Translations under genes and position numbers: made by a program
DNA from: Linum tenue
Lineage: Eukaryota > Streptophyta > Magnoliopsida > Malpighiales > Linaceae
NCBI GenBank assembly: GCA_946122785.1
Contig: CAMGYJ010000005.1
Location: 83,570,547 to 83,634,546 of the forward strand
DNA length: 64,000 nucleotides
Reading direction: 5' to 3'
Notes under the pieces: generated by a model
What the model saw: the letters and a program-made list of their open reading frames with translations, nothing else
The model's database searches: none
Told to the model about the DNA's origin: nothing
In this document: positions 55,775 to 64,000 of the stretch, one piece after another
How the letters are laid out: each line of letters opens with the position of its first letter
Position numbering within the stretch: the stretch's first letter is position 1

Positions 55775-57655
55775 ATGGTGTTAATTATGCTCTCGAATAG
55801 CGCTCTGACAGGTCTACCGCCGGTGACGGCCCTGGCTCAATCGGGGCGGCCACCGGACCCAGAAGGCCAACCGTCTCCTGCAGGGGCGCTGATCAACACT
55901 CTCGTCACTCCATCACCAACAGAGGCCCCGATGCAATCGACTAATAATCTGACTTTTGGCAAACCAACACTCCATCCGCAAATCCCAAGCCCGGCGACGG
56001 TTGCTGCCTCTCAACCCATGAGCTTTAAAACAGCATTGGCGGGCAAAGGGCAAGACAACAATTCCAGACAAAAGCAATGGACGTTTGTGGGGACCCATGA
56101 TCTGGTATCTGGCTCCTTTGAGGGAGAACCGGAACTCAGAGTCTCGGCGAATCTTAAAGAACGGCTGTGCCAACCATGGCAAAAGACGTTAATAGTTCGG
56201 CTTCTGGGACGCACAGTTTCCTACTCTTACCTGTGTTCCCAACTCCGATGGAAATGGCGGCCGGTGGGATCCCTGGAAATCATGGATCTGAATAACGACA
56301 CGTTCCTTGCTACGTTCGGCAATGATCAAGATTACGTTAGAGCCCTCACAGGGGGTCCATGGGTCATCCTAGATCATTACCTAATCGTTCATCAGTGGTC
56401 ACCGTCATTCCGAACGTCTGATAAACCACATCGGTCTGTAGTAGCTTGGGTTCAACTGCCGGAGCTCCCTGTTCACTTCTATCACAGGGAGATACTCTTT
56501 GCTCTAGGTAATCTTATTGGCCGAACGGTCAAGCTAGATTATCACACAGAAAATCTGGAAAGAGGCAAATTTGCTCGGATTGCTGTAGAACTGGACATGA
56601 CGCGGCCTCTTCCATCGCGAATAAGACTCGACGGAGCTTGGCAGCAAATCACGTATGAGAATCTCCCCATAATTTGTTATGAATGCGGGAGAATTGGGCA
56701 TGTGGAGGAGGATTGTCCGCAACTACTGCCGCCACAAAACCTTGCGCTGGTCACCATTCCAGGCCAGAGCCAACCAACGCCGCCGACGAACAACTCGCCG
56801 GAGCCCCCCTCTGGCTTTGGTCCATGGATGCAGGTGACGCGTAAATCTCGGCGGTCATCTCGAAAACCTTCCGCAAATGCATCGCCGAATATCACTCAAT
56901 CAAGGGATTCTAGGCATGACGTAGGCAACGGCTCGGCCTCTACAAAAGGAAAGCAGGATCAAGCAAACGGGAAGATTATTTTGGAAGCAAAAGCAAAGGG
57001 AGATCAAAAGACAGTAAACAAGAAAGGAAATGCTACAACTCAGAAAGGGAAAGCCTTGGCTCAAGAGGAAAAAGGCAATATAAACAAGAAGAAGGAAATC
57101 CAAGAGTGGCGGGTCGTGGATAATAAAGGCCAAGACTTTGAAAATAACCATTCTTCAGAAGCCCACTCCATGACCGCCTTTGGAGCCTCTTCCTCTAAGA
57201 CAAAAGCCCAGGAACAAAAGCTCACCATTGGCCCAAACAACACTAAGATCCACGCTATCCAAGTCCCTCCTCTGATACTCGCCCAGAAGGAAAATCAGAA
57301 TCCTAATGAGTCTCACCCATCAGTTCGTCATCACTACCAAAGGAAGAACGCTGATCGCTCGTCGACAATGGAAAAGACAAAGGGGATCAATCTCAAAGCA
57401 ACAAAAAAGCCGCTACAGCTGAGTTCTTCCGCCAAAAAGGAACTAACCAGCAAGTTTAAAGAGGCGCACTTCCCAATCACTATCGAATCCATAGAGAAAT
57501 TCTTCCATCACACCCAGAAAATGGCTAGCGGGGATGAGATACCCCAAACGGGAGAAACCAGCGATGTCAATATGGCAGATGGAGGGGCGACTAATCAAGG
57601 GATTGTTGGCAACGGACCTTTGATCACAGAACCTCAGATGGCACTAGATACCTAA
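55775..57655 (+). CDS. LINE ORF1: DUF4283 plus CCHC zinc-knuckle protein
   Basis: 626 aa from the ATG at 55775 (MVLIMLSNSALTGLPP). The frame is open further upstream into the flanking host DNA, but that part lies outside the element. After a Pro/Ser-rich start, residues about 100-300 form a DUF4283-type domain (LIVRLLGRTVSYSYLCSQL, ATFGNDQDYVRALTGGPWVI). A zinc knuckle CYECGRIGHVEEDC (C-x2-C-x4-H-x4-C) follows at about residue 302. The C-terminal half is Lys/Asn/Gln-rich and probably disordered. ORF1 proteins of plant L1-type elements bind RNA and coat the element transcript; that role is family knowledge. ORF2 starts about 50 bp downstream in another frame. Confidence 0.85.
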   Translation: MVLIMLSNSALTGLPPVTALAQSGRPPDPEGQPSPAGALINTLVTPSPTEAPMQSTNNLTFGKPTLHPQIPSPATVAASQPMSFKTALAGKGQDNNSRQKQWTFVGTHDLVSGSFEGEPELRVSANLKERLCQPWQKTLIVRLLGRTVSYSYLCSQLRWKWRPVGSLEIMDLNNDTFLATFGNDQDYVRALTGGPWVILDHYLIVHQWSPSFRTSDKPHRSVVAWVQLPELPVHFYHREILFALGNLIGRTVKLDYHTENLERGKFARIAVELDMTRPLPSRIRLDGAWQQITYENLPIICYECGRIGHVEEDCPQLLPPQNLALVTIPGQSQPTPPTNNSPEPPSGFGPWMQVTRKSRRSSRKPSANASPNITQSRDSRHDVGNGSASTKGKQDQANGKIILEAKAKGDQKTVNKKGNATTQKGKALAQEEKGNINKKKEIQEWRVVDNKGQDFENNHSSEAHSMTAFGASSSKTKAQEQKLTIGPNNTKIHAIQVPPLILAQKENQNPNESHPSVRHHYQRKNADRSSTMEKTKGINLKATKKPLQLSSSAKKELTSKFKEAHFPITIESIEKFFHHTQKMASGDEIPQTGETSDVNMADGGATNQGIVGNGPLITEPQMALDT

Positions 57656-57705
57656 TCTCTGTCGTGTCTCTTGCAGGATCTTCTTCTAACCCTCTTTCTG
57701 TTCCT

Positions 57706-60700
57706 ATGTCTAGTCAACCTAATTTTAATATCTTAGCTTGGAATGTTTGTGGTGCAGGTAGTAAGGAGTTTCGCCGCACGATAAGGATGCTTAATCAAAC
57801 TTACAGTCCTCACTTCCTCCTTATTTTCGAACCTCAAATAAATGGCGATAAAGCTGATGCTGTGTGTGGAAGTCTGGGCTTCTCTGAGGTTCTAAAAATT
57901 GATGCGGAAGGGCGCACTGGGGGGATTTGGCTGGCCTGGAGATCAGACGATTTTCAAGTTCAATTTATCAATGCTAGCAAACAACATCTCACAGTGAAAG
58001 TGTCTGACCGGCAAAACTCTGAGTGGCTGCTAACAGGGATATACGGAAGCCCCCAGTACAAATTCCACCAGCTTTTGTGGGATCAGATTATTCAGACTAG
58101 CCAAGAGTATGATCTCCCCTGGCTTCTCACCGGGGATTTTAATGCTTATCGACTGCCATCTGAGAAACTTGGTTCCATCTCCCCGGCGGCTCTCAGACGT
58201 TGTCAAAGATTTGCTAACTGGATGGATCATGCCAACTTGTTTGACTTAGGCTTCTCGGGCCCTAGATTCACTTGGAGTAGGGGTGATACACACCGAACTC
58301 ATAAAGCTAGTAGGATTGACAGGTCTATTTGCAATTCAGAGTGGAACTCGCAGTTTCCTAACACTACAGTTCGCCACCTTCCTAAACTCCACTCTGATCA
58401 CTTGCCTATTCTTACCTCTAGCTCTCCTTTGCCTCCTACTAATACTAATAAATCTTTTCGTTTTGAGGCGGCGTGGTTCCTCCACGACCAGTTTGTCGAT
58501 TTTTTTACAGGAGCCTGGAACAAGGAGATTGACTTACAGCAAGCGCTTAAGGACATATCCCCTAAATTGCAAGATTGGAATAAAATGGTCTTCGGCATTG
58601 TTCATCATCGGAAGAGAAGGCTGCTGGCTCGGCTTCAAGGAATCCAAGAGAGAATTGCAGCAAGCTTTAACCCGGGTCTCCTGAAACTTCAAGCCAAGAT
58701 AGAAGCAGAACTCGATATTCTCTTAGCTCAAGAAGAAGTCATCTGGTTCCAACGTGCTAAAGAAAAATGGGTTCGACTGGGGGAGCAGAATACCTCGTAC
58801 TTCCACCAGCAAGCCACCCGTCGAAGAAGAAAGAACAAAGTTCTAGCACTTCGGGACAGCAGTGGGGGTTGGATCGATGACCCTCAAAAGCTTGAGGATC
58901 TTGTCGTGGAGTTCTTCACCTCATTATACACTCAAGACGATCCGATTTACAATGATCTAATGCCAAAACAATGCTTCCCGAGACTGACTTCGGAAGAGCT
59001 GCAAATTCTTTTGAGACCTTTCACCATTTCAGACCTTCACAAAGCTATTTTTAACATGAAACCCTTCTCTGCTCCCGGGCCAGATGGGTTTCAAGCTATT
59101 TTCTATCAAAAGCTTTGGCAGCAGGTCGGAAAAAATTTGACTAATATGGCTACTCGGTTTTTTGATACAGGGACTCTACCAGGCGAAATGATGGAGTCTA
59201 CCACTATTCTCATTCCTAAAACTGAGCACCCAGAAACTCCTGCTCACCTCAGACCGATCTCCCTCAACAACGTCGGGCTCAAAGCCATTACCAAAGCTCT
59301 CACGAACAGGCTGAAACCTGTAATGCACAAGCTGGTGGCGCCGACTCAGAGTGGATTCATTCCTGGCAGACAAACCAACGACAACATCATTGTCTTACAG
59401 GAGGTCTTACACTCGTTTCGTAACAAAAAAGGGAAAAAAGGAGGGCTAGTTATAAAGGTGGATTTGGAGAAAGCTTACGACAGGTTGCGTTGGGATTTCA
59501 TTCGAGACACACTCATGGAGATTGGCTTGCCAAGTACCTGGATTAGCCGAATCATGTTTTGTGTCGAAAACAATCATATGAAGATCAATTGGAATGGGAA
59601 GGTTACTAGTCCCATCACACCGTCCAGAGGAGTTCGCCAGGGTGACCCCCTATCACCCTATTTGTTCGTCCTTTGCATGGAAAGGTTGGCACATCGCATC
59701 GAGCAGGCAGTAGCAGATAAACAATGGAAACCTATCTCTTTAACTCATAATGGCCCTAAGCTTTCTCATCTTTTCTTTGCGGATGATCTCATCTTGTTTG
59801 CTGAAGCTGAAACAGGTCAAATCGAGATAATCAAGAGATGCTTGGATGAGTTCTGTTCAAGCTCGGGGCAGCGGGTGAATCTTTCAAAATCATCCATGAT
59901 GGTCTCCTCCAATATAGCAAGACAGAAAGCTCAACGACTTAGTAACCAGGCGGGTATTCCCCTGACCTCTGACCTTGGGAGGTACTTGGGCATAAATACA
60001 ATTAATGGCAGAGTTACTAAGGCTCGATACAAGGATTTATGTCTTCGCATTCAGAAAAAACTAGCTGCTTGGAAGACACGCCACCTGTCCCTGGCTGCTC
60101 GCTTAACTCTGGTGAGATCAATCTCGTCTTCTATGGCGGTTTACCCTATGTTTACAGAAGCACTGCCAATGTCTATTTGTCATGCTCTTGACAGGTGCAA
60201 TCGACAATTCATATGGGGGGAAGAGGACGGGAAAACAAAGTTTCATCCTATTGCCTGGGACCAGATGACTCTACCCAGAAGTCGAGGTGGGGCAGGCATC
60301 AGATCGACTAAACTAGCCAACCAAGCAATGCTTGCCAAGGCCAGCTGGAAGTTAGTATCAAATGATCAGTCGCTGTGGGTGAAAGTTCTGAAAGATAAAT
60401 ATGCTCGTTCGAGGGAGAAGCTCGAAGTGTTGCAGAAACGAAAGGGGAGTTCCATAGCATGGAGAAGTTTTACTTCTACTGTTAATGTCCTGAAAAAGGG
60501 CTATGCAATCAATATAAAAAATGGCCGTGATACTTATTTTTGGCTTGACCCTTGGTTGTCCCAGGTACCTCTACTAGAGCAAGCTACAGAAGTGATATCA
60601 GAGGAGAGACAATCCAAGCGGGTAGCGGACCTATGGGAAGTGGAAAGTGGCTGGAAGTTAGAAGAATTTCAAGACAGTCTTCCGCCTCAAATTGTCAACA

Positions 60701-61866
60701 AGATCAGATCTGTGATGGTGGACCCGATCTCGGCAGACAAAGATATATGCATATGGAACCTCTCTTCGAATGGACAATACTCGGCCAGCTCTGCCTTCAA
60801 GGCCATTTCACCTCAGCACCAGACTCTTTCGTCTTCAACTCTCTCGAAACGCATCTGGAAGTTACAAGTCCCCGAAAGAGTTCGCGTCTTCGTCTGGATG
60901 GCTGCGCTTAGTAAACTCTCGACGAACAGCCAGAGGAAGCATAGACACCTTACCCATGATGACAGCTGCCCAGATTGCAATGATACTCCAGAAACCAATC
61001 TGCACTGCTTGAGAGACTGCAGAGTATCAAAAGCCATATGGGACAGGATCATTGCCGGCCAACACCAGTCTTCCTTCTTTAATTCAAGCTACGAGAATTG
61101 GCTGCAAGAAAACATCATGAACGAGTCAAGCGGAGATTGGCCAGGCACCTGGGCTGCCTACTTCTGCCTGATTCTTTGGTACATATGGAAGTGCAGGAAT
61201 GACAGTATTTTCAGGGGCAAGAAACTTACCCCTTCTTCCATGTTTAATTACGTGACGACTAAGGCGAAAGAATGGAGCAAGGCCTGGCAAGCAGGGAATC
61301 TCGACATAACTATTAGTGCTCGCCCTGCTAGACACGAAGCTCTTATCGGTTGGAATCTGCCAACAACGGGGTGGAGGAAGGTTAATACTGATGGGGCAGC
61401 GCAAGGAACCCCGACCTTGGCAACTGCAGGAGGTGTTCTCCGAAATGATCAGGGAGACTGGTTGGGGGGTTTCGTCAGCAAGATGGGATCAGGTACAGCC
61501 ATTATGGCGGAACTCTGGGGCATCTTCCAAGGCCTCCAACTTGCTTGGAAAAAAGATTCCCAGTTTCTCATACTTGAAACAGATTCCCAGCTTGCTTTGG
61601 ACCTCATCAGAAATCGAACAGATCAAACTCACCCTCACGCTACTATCTTGGGAGCTATTCGCAGACTTCTAGCGCAAAGGTGGGTGGTCCAACTCGTTCA
61701 TACGTATCGAGAAGGAAATAGAGTCGCGGACTGGCTCTCGAAGCACAGTCTCGTCTATCCCTTTGGTACGTATGAACTTGATGGACCCCCTCCGGATCTA
61801 AAGACAATGCTTCAAGAAGACCTTTTGGGAGTCAGCTTTCCCCGTCAAGTGATCCACTCTGATTGA
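57706..61866 (+). CDS. LINE ORF2: endonuclease, reverse transcriptase, RNase H
   Basis: 1386 aa from the first ATG (57706); the frame is open back to a GTG at 57664. Domains in order: apurinic-type endonuclease at about 1-235 (LAWNVCGAG, TGDFNAYRLPSEKLG, SDHLPIL); reverse transcriptase at about 450-720 (APGPDGF, VDLEKAYDRLRWDF, RQGDPLSPYLF, FADDLILF, with the catalytic Asp pair); zf-RVT region at about 1050-1120 (CPDCNDTPETNLHC); RNase H at about 1222-1350 with its acidic residues in NTDGAA, AELWG, ETDSQ and VADWL. No stop or frameshift interrupts it. It nicks target DNA and copies its RNA at the nick. Activity today cannot be judged from sequence alone. Confidence 0.92.
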   Translation: MSSQPNFNILAWNVCGAGSKEFRRTIRMLNQTYSPHFLLIFEPQINGDKADAVCGSLGFSEVLKIDAEGRTGGIWLAWRSDDFQVQFINASKQHLTVKVSDRQNSEWLLTGIYGSPQYKFHQLLWDQIIQTSQEYDLPWLLTGDFNAYRLPSEKLGSISPAALRRCQRFANWMDHANLFDLGFSGPRFTWSRGDTHRTHKASRIDRSICNSEWNSQFPNTTVRHLPKLHSDHLPILTSSSPLPPTNTNKSFRFEAAWFLHDQFVDFFTGAWNKEIDLQQALKDISPKLQDWNKMVFGIVHHRKRRLLARLQGIQERIAASFNPGLLKLQAKIEAELDILLAQEEVIWFQRAKEKWVRLGEQNTSYFHQQATRRRRKNKVLALRDSSGGWIDDPQKLEDLVVEFFTSLYTQDDPIYNDLMPKQCFPRLTSEELQILLRPFTISDLHKAIFNMKPFSAPGPDGFQAIFYQKLWQQVGKNLTNMATRFFDTGTLPGEMMESTTILIPKTEHPETPAHLRPISLNNVGLKAITKALTNRLKPVMHKLVAPTQSGFIPGRQTNDNIIVLQEVLHSFRNKKGKKGGLVIKVDLEKAYDRLRWDFIRDTLMEIGLPSTWISRIMFCVENNHMKINWNGKVTSPITPSRGVRQGDPLSPYLFVLCMERLAHRIEQAVADKQWKPISLTHNGPKLSHLFFADDLILFAEAETGQIEIIKRCLDEFCSSSGQRVNLSKSSMMVSSNIARQKAQRLSNQAGIPLTSDLGRYLGINTINGRVTKARYKDLCLRIQKKLAAWKTRHLSLAARLTLVRSISSSMAVYPMFTEALPMSICHALDRCNRQFIWGEEDGKTKFHPIAWDQMTLPRSRGGAGIRSTKLANQAMLAKASWKLVSNDQSLWVKVLKDKYARSREKLEVLQKRKGSSIAWRSFTSTVNVLKKGYAINIKNGRDTYFWLDPWLSQVPLLEQATEVISEERQSKRVADLWEVESGWKLEEFQDSLPPQIVNKIRSVMVDPISADKDICIWNLSSNGQYSASSAFKAISPQHQTLSSSTLSKRIWKLQVPERVRVFVWMAALSKLSTNSQRKHRHLTHDDSCPDCNDTPETNLHCLRDCRVSKAIWDRIIAGQHQSSFFNSSYENWLQENIMNESSGDWPGTWAAYFCLILWYIWKCRNDSIFRGKKLTPSSMFNYVTTKAKEWSKAWQAGNLDITISARPARHEALIGWNLPTTGWRKVNTDGAAQGTPTLATAGGVLRNDQGDWLGGFVSKMGSGTAIMAELWGIFQGLQLAWKKDSQFLILETDSQLALDLIRNRTDQTHPHATILGAIRRLLAQRWVVQLVHTYREGNRVADWLSKHSLVYPFGTYELDGPPPDLKTMLQEDLLGVSFPRQVIHSD

Positions 61867-62031
61867 TTCCTGCTTTAAGAGTCCTTTCTGTTTGGGATTG
61901 AGCTGGTTTTGCTTTGTTTTAGAGTTGACCTGTTCTAGGCCAATGTGGTTAGGGGCTGTTTAATTTCCCCTGTGTTCTTCTGGCATTTGCCTCCATTTTA
62001 TCAAAAAAAAAAAAAACTAGGCAGAAGAAAC

Positions 62032-62683
62032 CCCAGGCTCATGTTGTAGGTTTTCCAAGGTGGAAACTGAGAATGATGGATCTCACCATGAAAAGGAGTC
62101 GAGGTTTGGCTTTCAGATTCAGTTTGGGATTCCTGATCATAAGCTATTCTTGACTGTGATGATGTTTGGACGTTTGGTAAATAACGTCCGAAGTTGTGTT
62201 CCCATTAACATTTCATGTCTCCAATATTGTGCAAAGTCTTGCTGCTAACACTTAACAGCATTGCAGCATTAGTCGCAGTCTGAACTTTCCATGCCGCTAT
62301 ACTGTGATACGACAGGAAGATCCTGAACTCTTTTTCCTTAATCACCGATTTAATTCGCAACCAGAATACGACAAAGAAGATTGGAGATTTACTGCAGGAA
62401 CCAACAACAAAAACCAATAGGCTACACCCGTAACACAAATAATTTGGGAAGTCGTTTTTGCTTTCACAAACTCACAAAAACTGGAAACACCAGGAGCAGA
62501 AAATGTTTTTAAGGACATCAAAAGCTCAAACAAACATCAAACATGTCACTACTTACCCTCATCAACTACAGCTCTTCAAAAAACCCCACAATTCCGCCTT
62601 AATTAAACTGCTGCCAACGACAAAGGAATCCTTCATCTCGTTACTACATCGACTCCAGTACGCTGATGTGATCATCCAGCTGA
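62032..62683. other. Intergenic and 3' flank of the MEB-like gene
   Basis: No gene recognised. The right part next to 62684 probably contains the 3' UTR of the minus-strand MEB-like gene. Confidence 0.45.
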
Positions 62684-64000
62684 TCAATAGGATCCCCAAG
62701 CAGGCATCCCGGATGCCATCCCAGCAATAGCAGCTGCAGCAGCAGGGGGAGCTTCTGCAACTGGCTCAAACCACCCAAGATCGTCCATAACCTTCTTGAA
62801 CAGGTTACCTGCCGCGAAAGAAACCCCCGACACCATGAAACCAACTGTGAGATAGAACAGCACCGTCTTGAAGTGGGTCTTGGGCGGCTTCTGCACATGA
62901 GCCTTCCCAAAGGCAAGCAGTACCACACACACGATAGATGCTGCGGCCGCTGCTGCGATCTTGTAGTCTCTGTTGTCGCTCTCCTTGAACGAGAAGCCAT
63001 AGACGACTGGAGGGACAAGGCCGAAAACAAGGAATGACAGCACTGCAAAGAAAGCATGGCGCTTGAAGTTGCTTCTCTGCCCGAGGAGGTCGCAGTATCG
63101 ATCCACTTCTGCTTCCTCCTGTGTCTCGGGGGAGACAATGAACCTCCTTGGCTGCTCGCATTTAAGGTCGCTTATCTGTCGTTCGAATGCTCTTCTGTGT
63201 TAAAAGTTGGCATATTATTACATCATGCAGAATCGAAGGACAAAAGGGCTGCTGCTTTCTTACATTGGTTGCAAGGAGGGACAGTCCACCAATGAGGTTG
63301 GCTATTCCAATGGCCATGATCTTCACTGAAATCATTTGAAAGAACAAATATTGTCAAAAATAAGTTGATGCATTGCTTCTGAGCACAAGGACTCTCCAAG
63401 TAATGAGGCTACCACAACTTACATGTATCAGTATCAGCACTAGCAGCAGCAGTGACAATGCTGAGACTTGTGATTAACTCAGCCAAACCACCATATACAA
63501 TGCTCTTCAGGATGTCCCATTGCCTACCACTAGCAACTCTTCCTGGTGGTGGGATCGTGGACGGCTCGACTGAAACAACGACATCTGGTCTCCAAGGAAC
63601 TGGTGCTGGTGCCTCATCTGTCCCAAACAAGAAGTGGTTGGCAAACGAAATTTTAGATACCGGTGCGGGCTGCATCAAGAGTGATATATAGAACGAGGGA
63701 AAAAACAGTACCTGTGGTTGAGACAGGAAGTTTAGTTTCAGGACCCTGAGCATCTAGAAGGCCAGTTGCAATTCCATTGTCCATGTTCCCTACCTGTTGG
63801 GCTCCAATTACCGGTAGTTTGTTGAAGAAAATACCAAGGATGCCTTTCCTTCCTCCTGCACACATGTAAAGAATTTGGCGATCAAGATCAACTATGTGGA
63901 TGGGCATTCGATTCAATGAACCGGAGAGTGAGGGGGTCGGTTAACCTTTGTTCTTGTCATCGATCGTCACATTGACGGAAGCATTACCATCATCAACAAT
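62684..64000 (-). CDS. Membrane protein of ER body-like (VIT1-related), 3' part
   Basis: Five minus-strand exons join in phase: from the window edge to 63946, 63855-63712, 63617-63423, 63325-63264 and 63175-62684. The visible protein includes GILGIFFNKLPVIGAQQV, then RQWDILKSIVYGGLAELITS, KIMAIGIANLIGGLSLLATN, RSNFKRHAFFAVLSFLVFG and several further hydrophobic helices, ending GMPAWGSY. The order of helices and the DILKSIVYGG block match the membrane-protein-of-ER-body family, which carries a vacuolar-iron-transporter-like domain. Arabidopsis members sit in ER bodies and can transport iron or manganese in yeast; that function is inferred here. The donor of the first visible exon (GTTAAC) is atypical. 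The start lies beyond the window. Confidence 0.8.

Larger units (their letters stand above)
55760..62014 (+). mobile_element. Structurally intact LINE with target duplication and poly(A)
   Basis: ACTAGGCAGAAGAAAC occurs at both flanks (55743-55759 and 62015-62031 including two bases shared with the A-run), a 15-17 bp target-site duplication. The element ends in a poly(A) of about 14 just before the right copy. Both ORFs are open from end to end. The 5' side holds only about 15 bp before the first ATG of ORF1, so the 5' UTR is very short or cut. The identical duplications and open frames point to a recent insertion. Confidence 0.9.

Overview
The window is nuclear DNA of a flowering plant, probably a eudicot. 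It has GT-AG introns, an AT-rich repeat-filled intergenic space, and plant-only gene families: a GAUT-type pectin glycosyltransferase, an S-locus-type receptor kinase, a plant G3BP-like protein and an ER-body/VIT-like membrane protein. I cannot name the species. No bacterial features, CRISPR array, rRNA or tRNA gene was seen.

Host genes that look intact are few. (1) A 9-exon NTF2 + RRM (G3BP-like) gene on + at 2712-6271 translates without interruption to 479 aa. (2) A GAUT8/QUASIMODO1-like homogalacturonan galacturonosyltransferase lies on - at 33694-35955 (3 exons, 563 aa). (3) A single-exon uncharacterised plant transmembrane protein lies on - at 45758-46981. (4) A two-exon gene for a 47-aa protein lies on - at 51319-52199. 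(5) The 3' part of a membrane-protein-of-ER-body-like (VIT1-related) gene lies on - from 62684 to the window edge. Broken host genes are a kinase-only receptor kinase relic (20217-21738) and a WAK-like extracellular domain fragment (32424-33060).

Most of the rest is transposable elements, many bounded by target-site duplications readable by eye. They include a dead LINE (about 6.96-10.91 kb) and a structurally intact one (55.76-62.01 kb) with a 15-17 bp duplication and poly(A). Two long-TIR Mutator-like elements carry host gene pieces: a MORN-repeat gene (10.92-13.05 kb) and a SIAMESE-related CDK-inhibitor gene (13.80-15.25 kb). There is a set of hAT-type elements with 8-bp duplications, several nested in each other (13.55-15.65 and 16.11-17.99 kb). 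Tourist-like MITEs occur, plus a decayed PIF/Harbinger element (38.5-41.2 kb). Helitron-like termini occur in a row (21.87-30.11 kb). There is a TRIM-type mini-retrotransposon (32.07-32.37 kb), a possible solo LTR (41.75-43.30 kb), and two long foldback elements (43.72-44.79 and 54.05-55.36 kb).

The host genes do not form a pathway or cluster; they are ordinary genes separated by repeat layers. The most informative parts are the nested insertions, whose order can be read from the duplications, and the gene-capturing Mutator-like elements. I did not find convincing evidence for a new biological system. The nearest candidates are the SMR-carrying element, whose inverted arms include the start of the captured gene, and the large foldbacks, which would form long hairpin RNA if transcribed.
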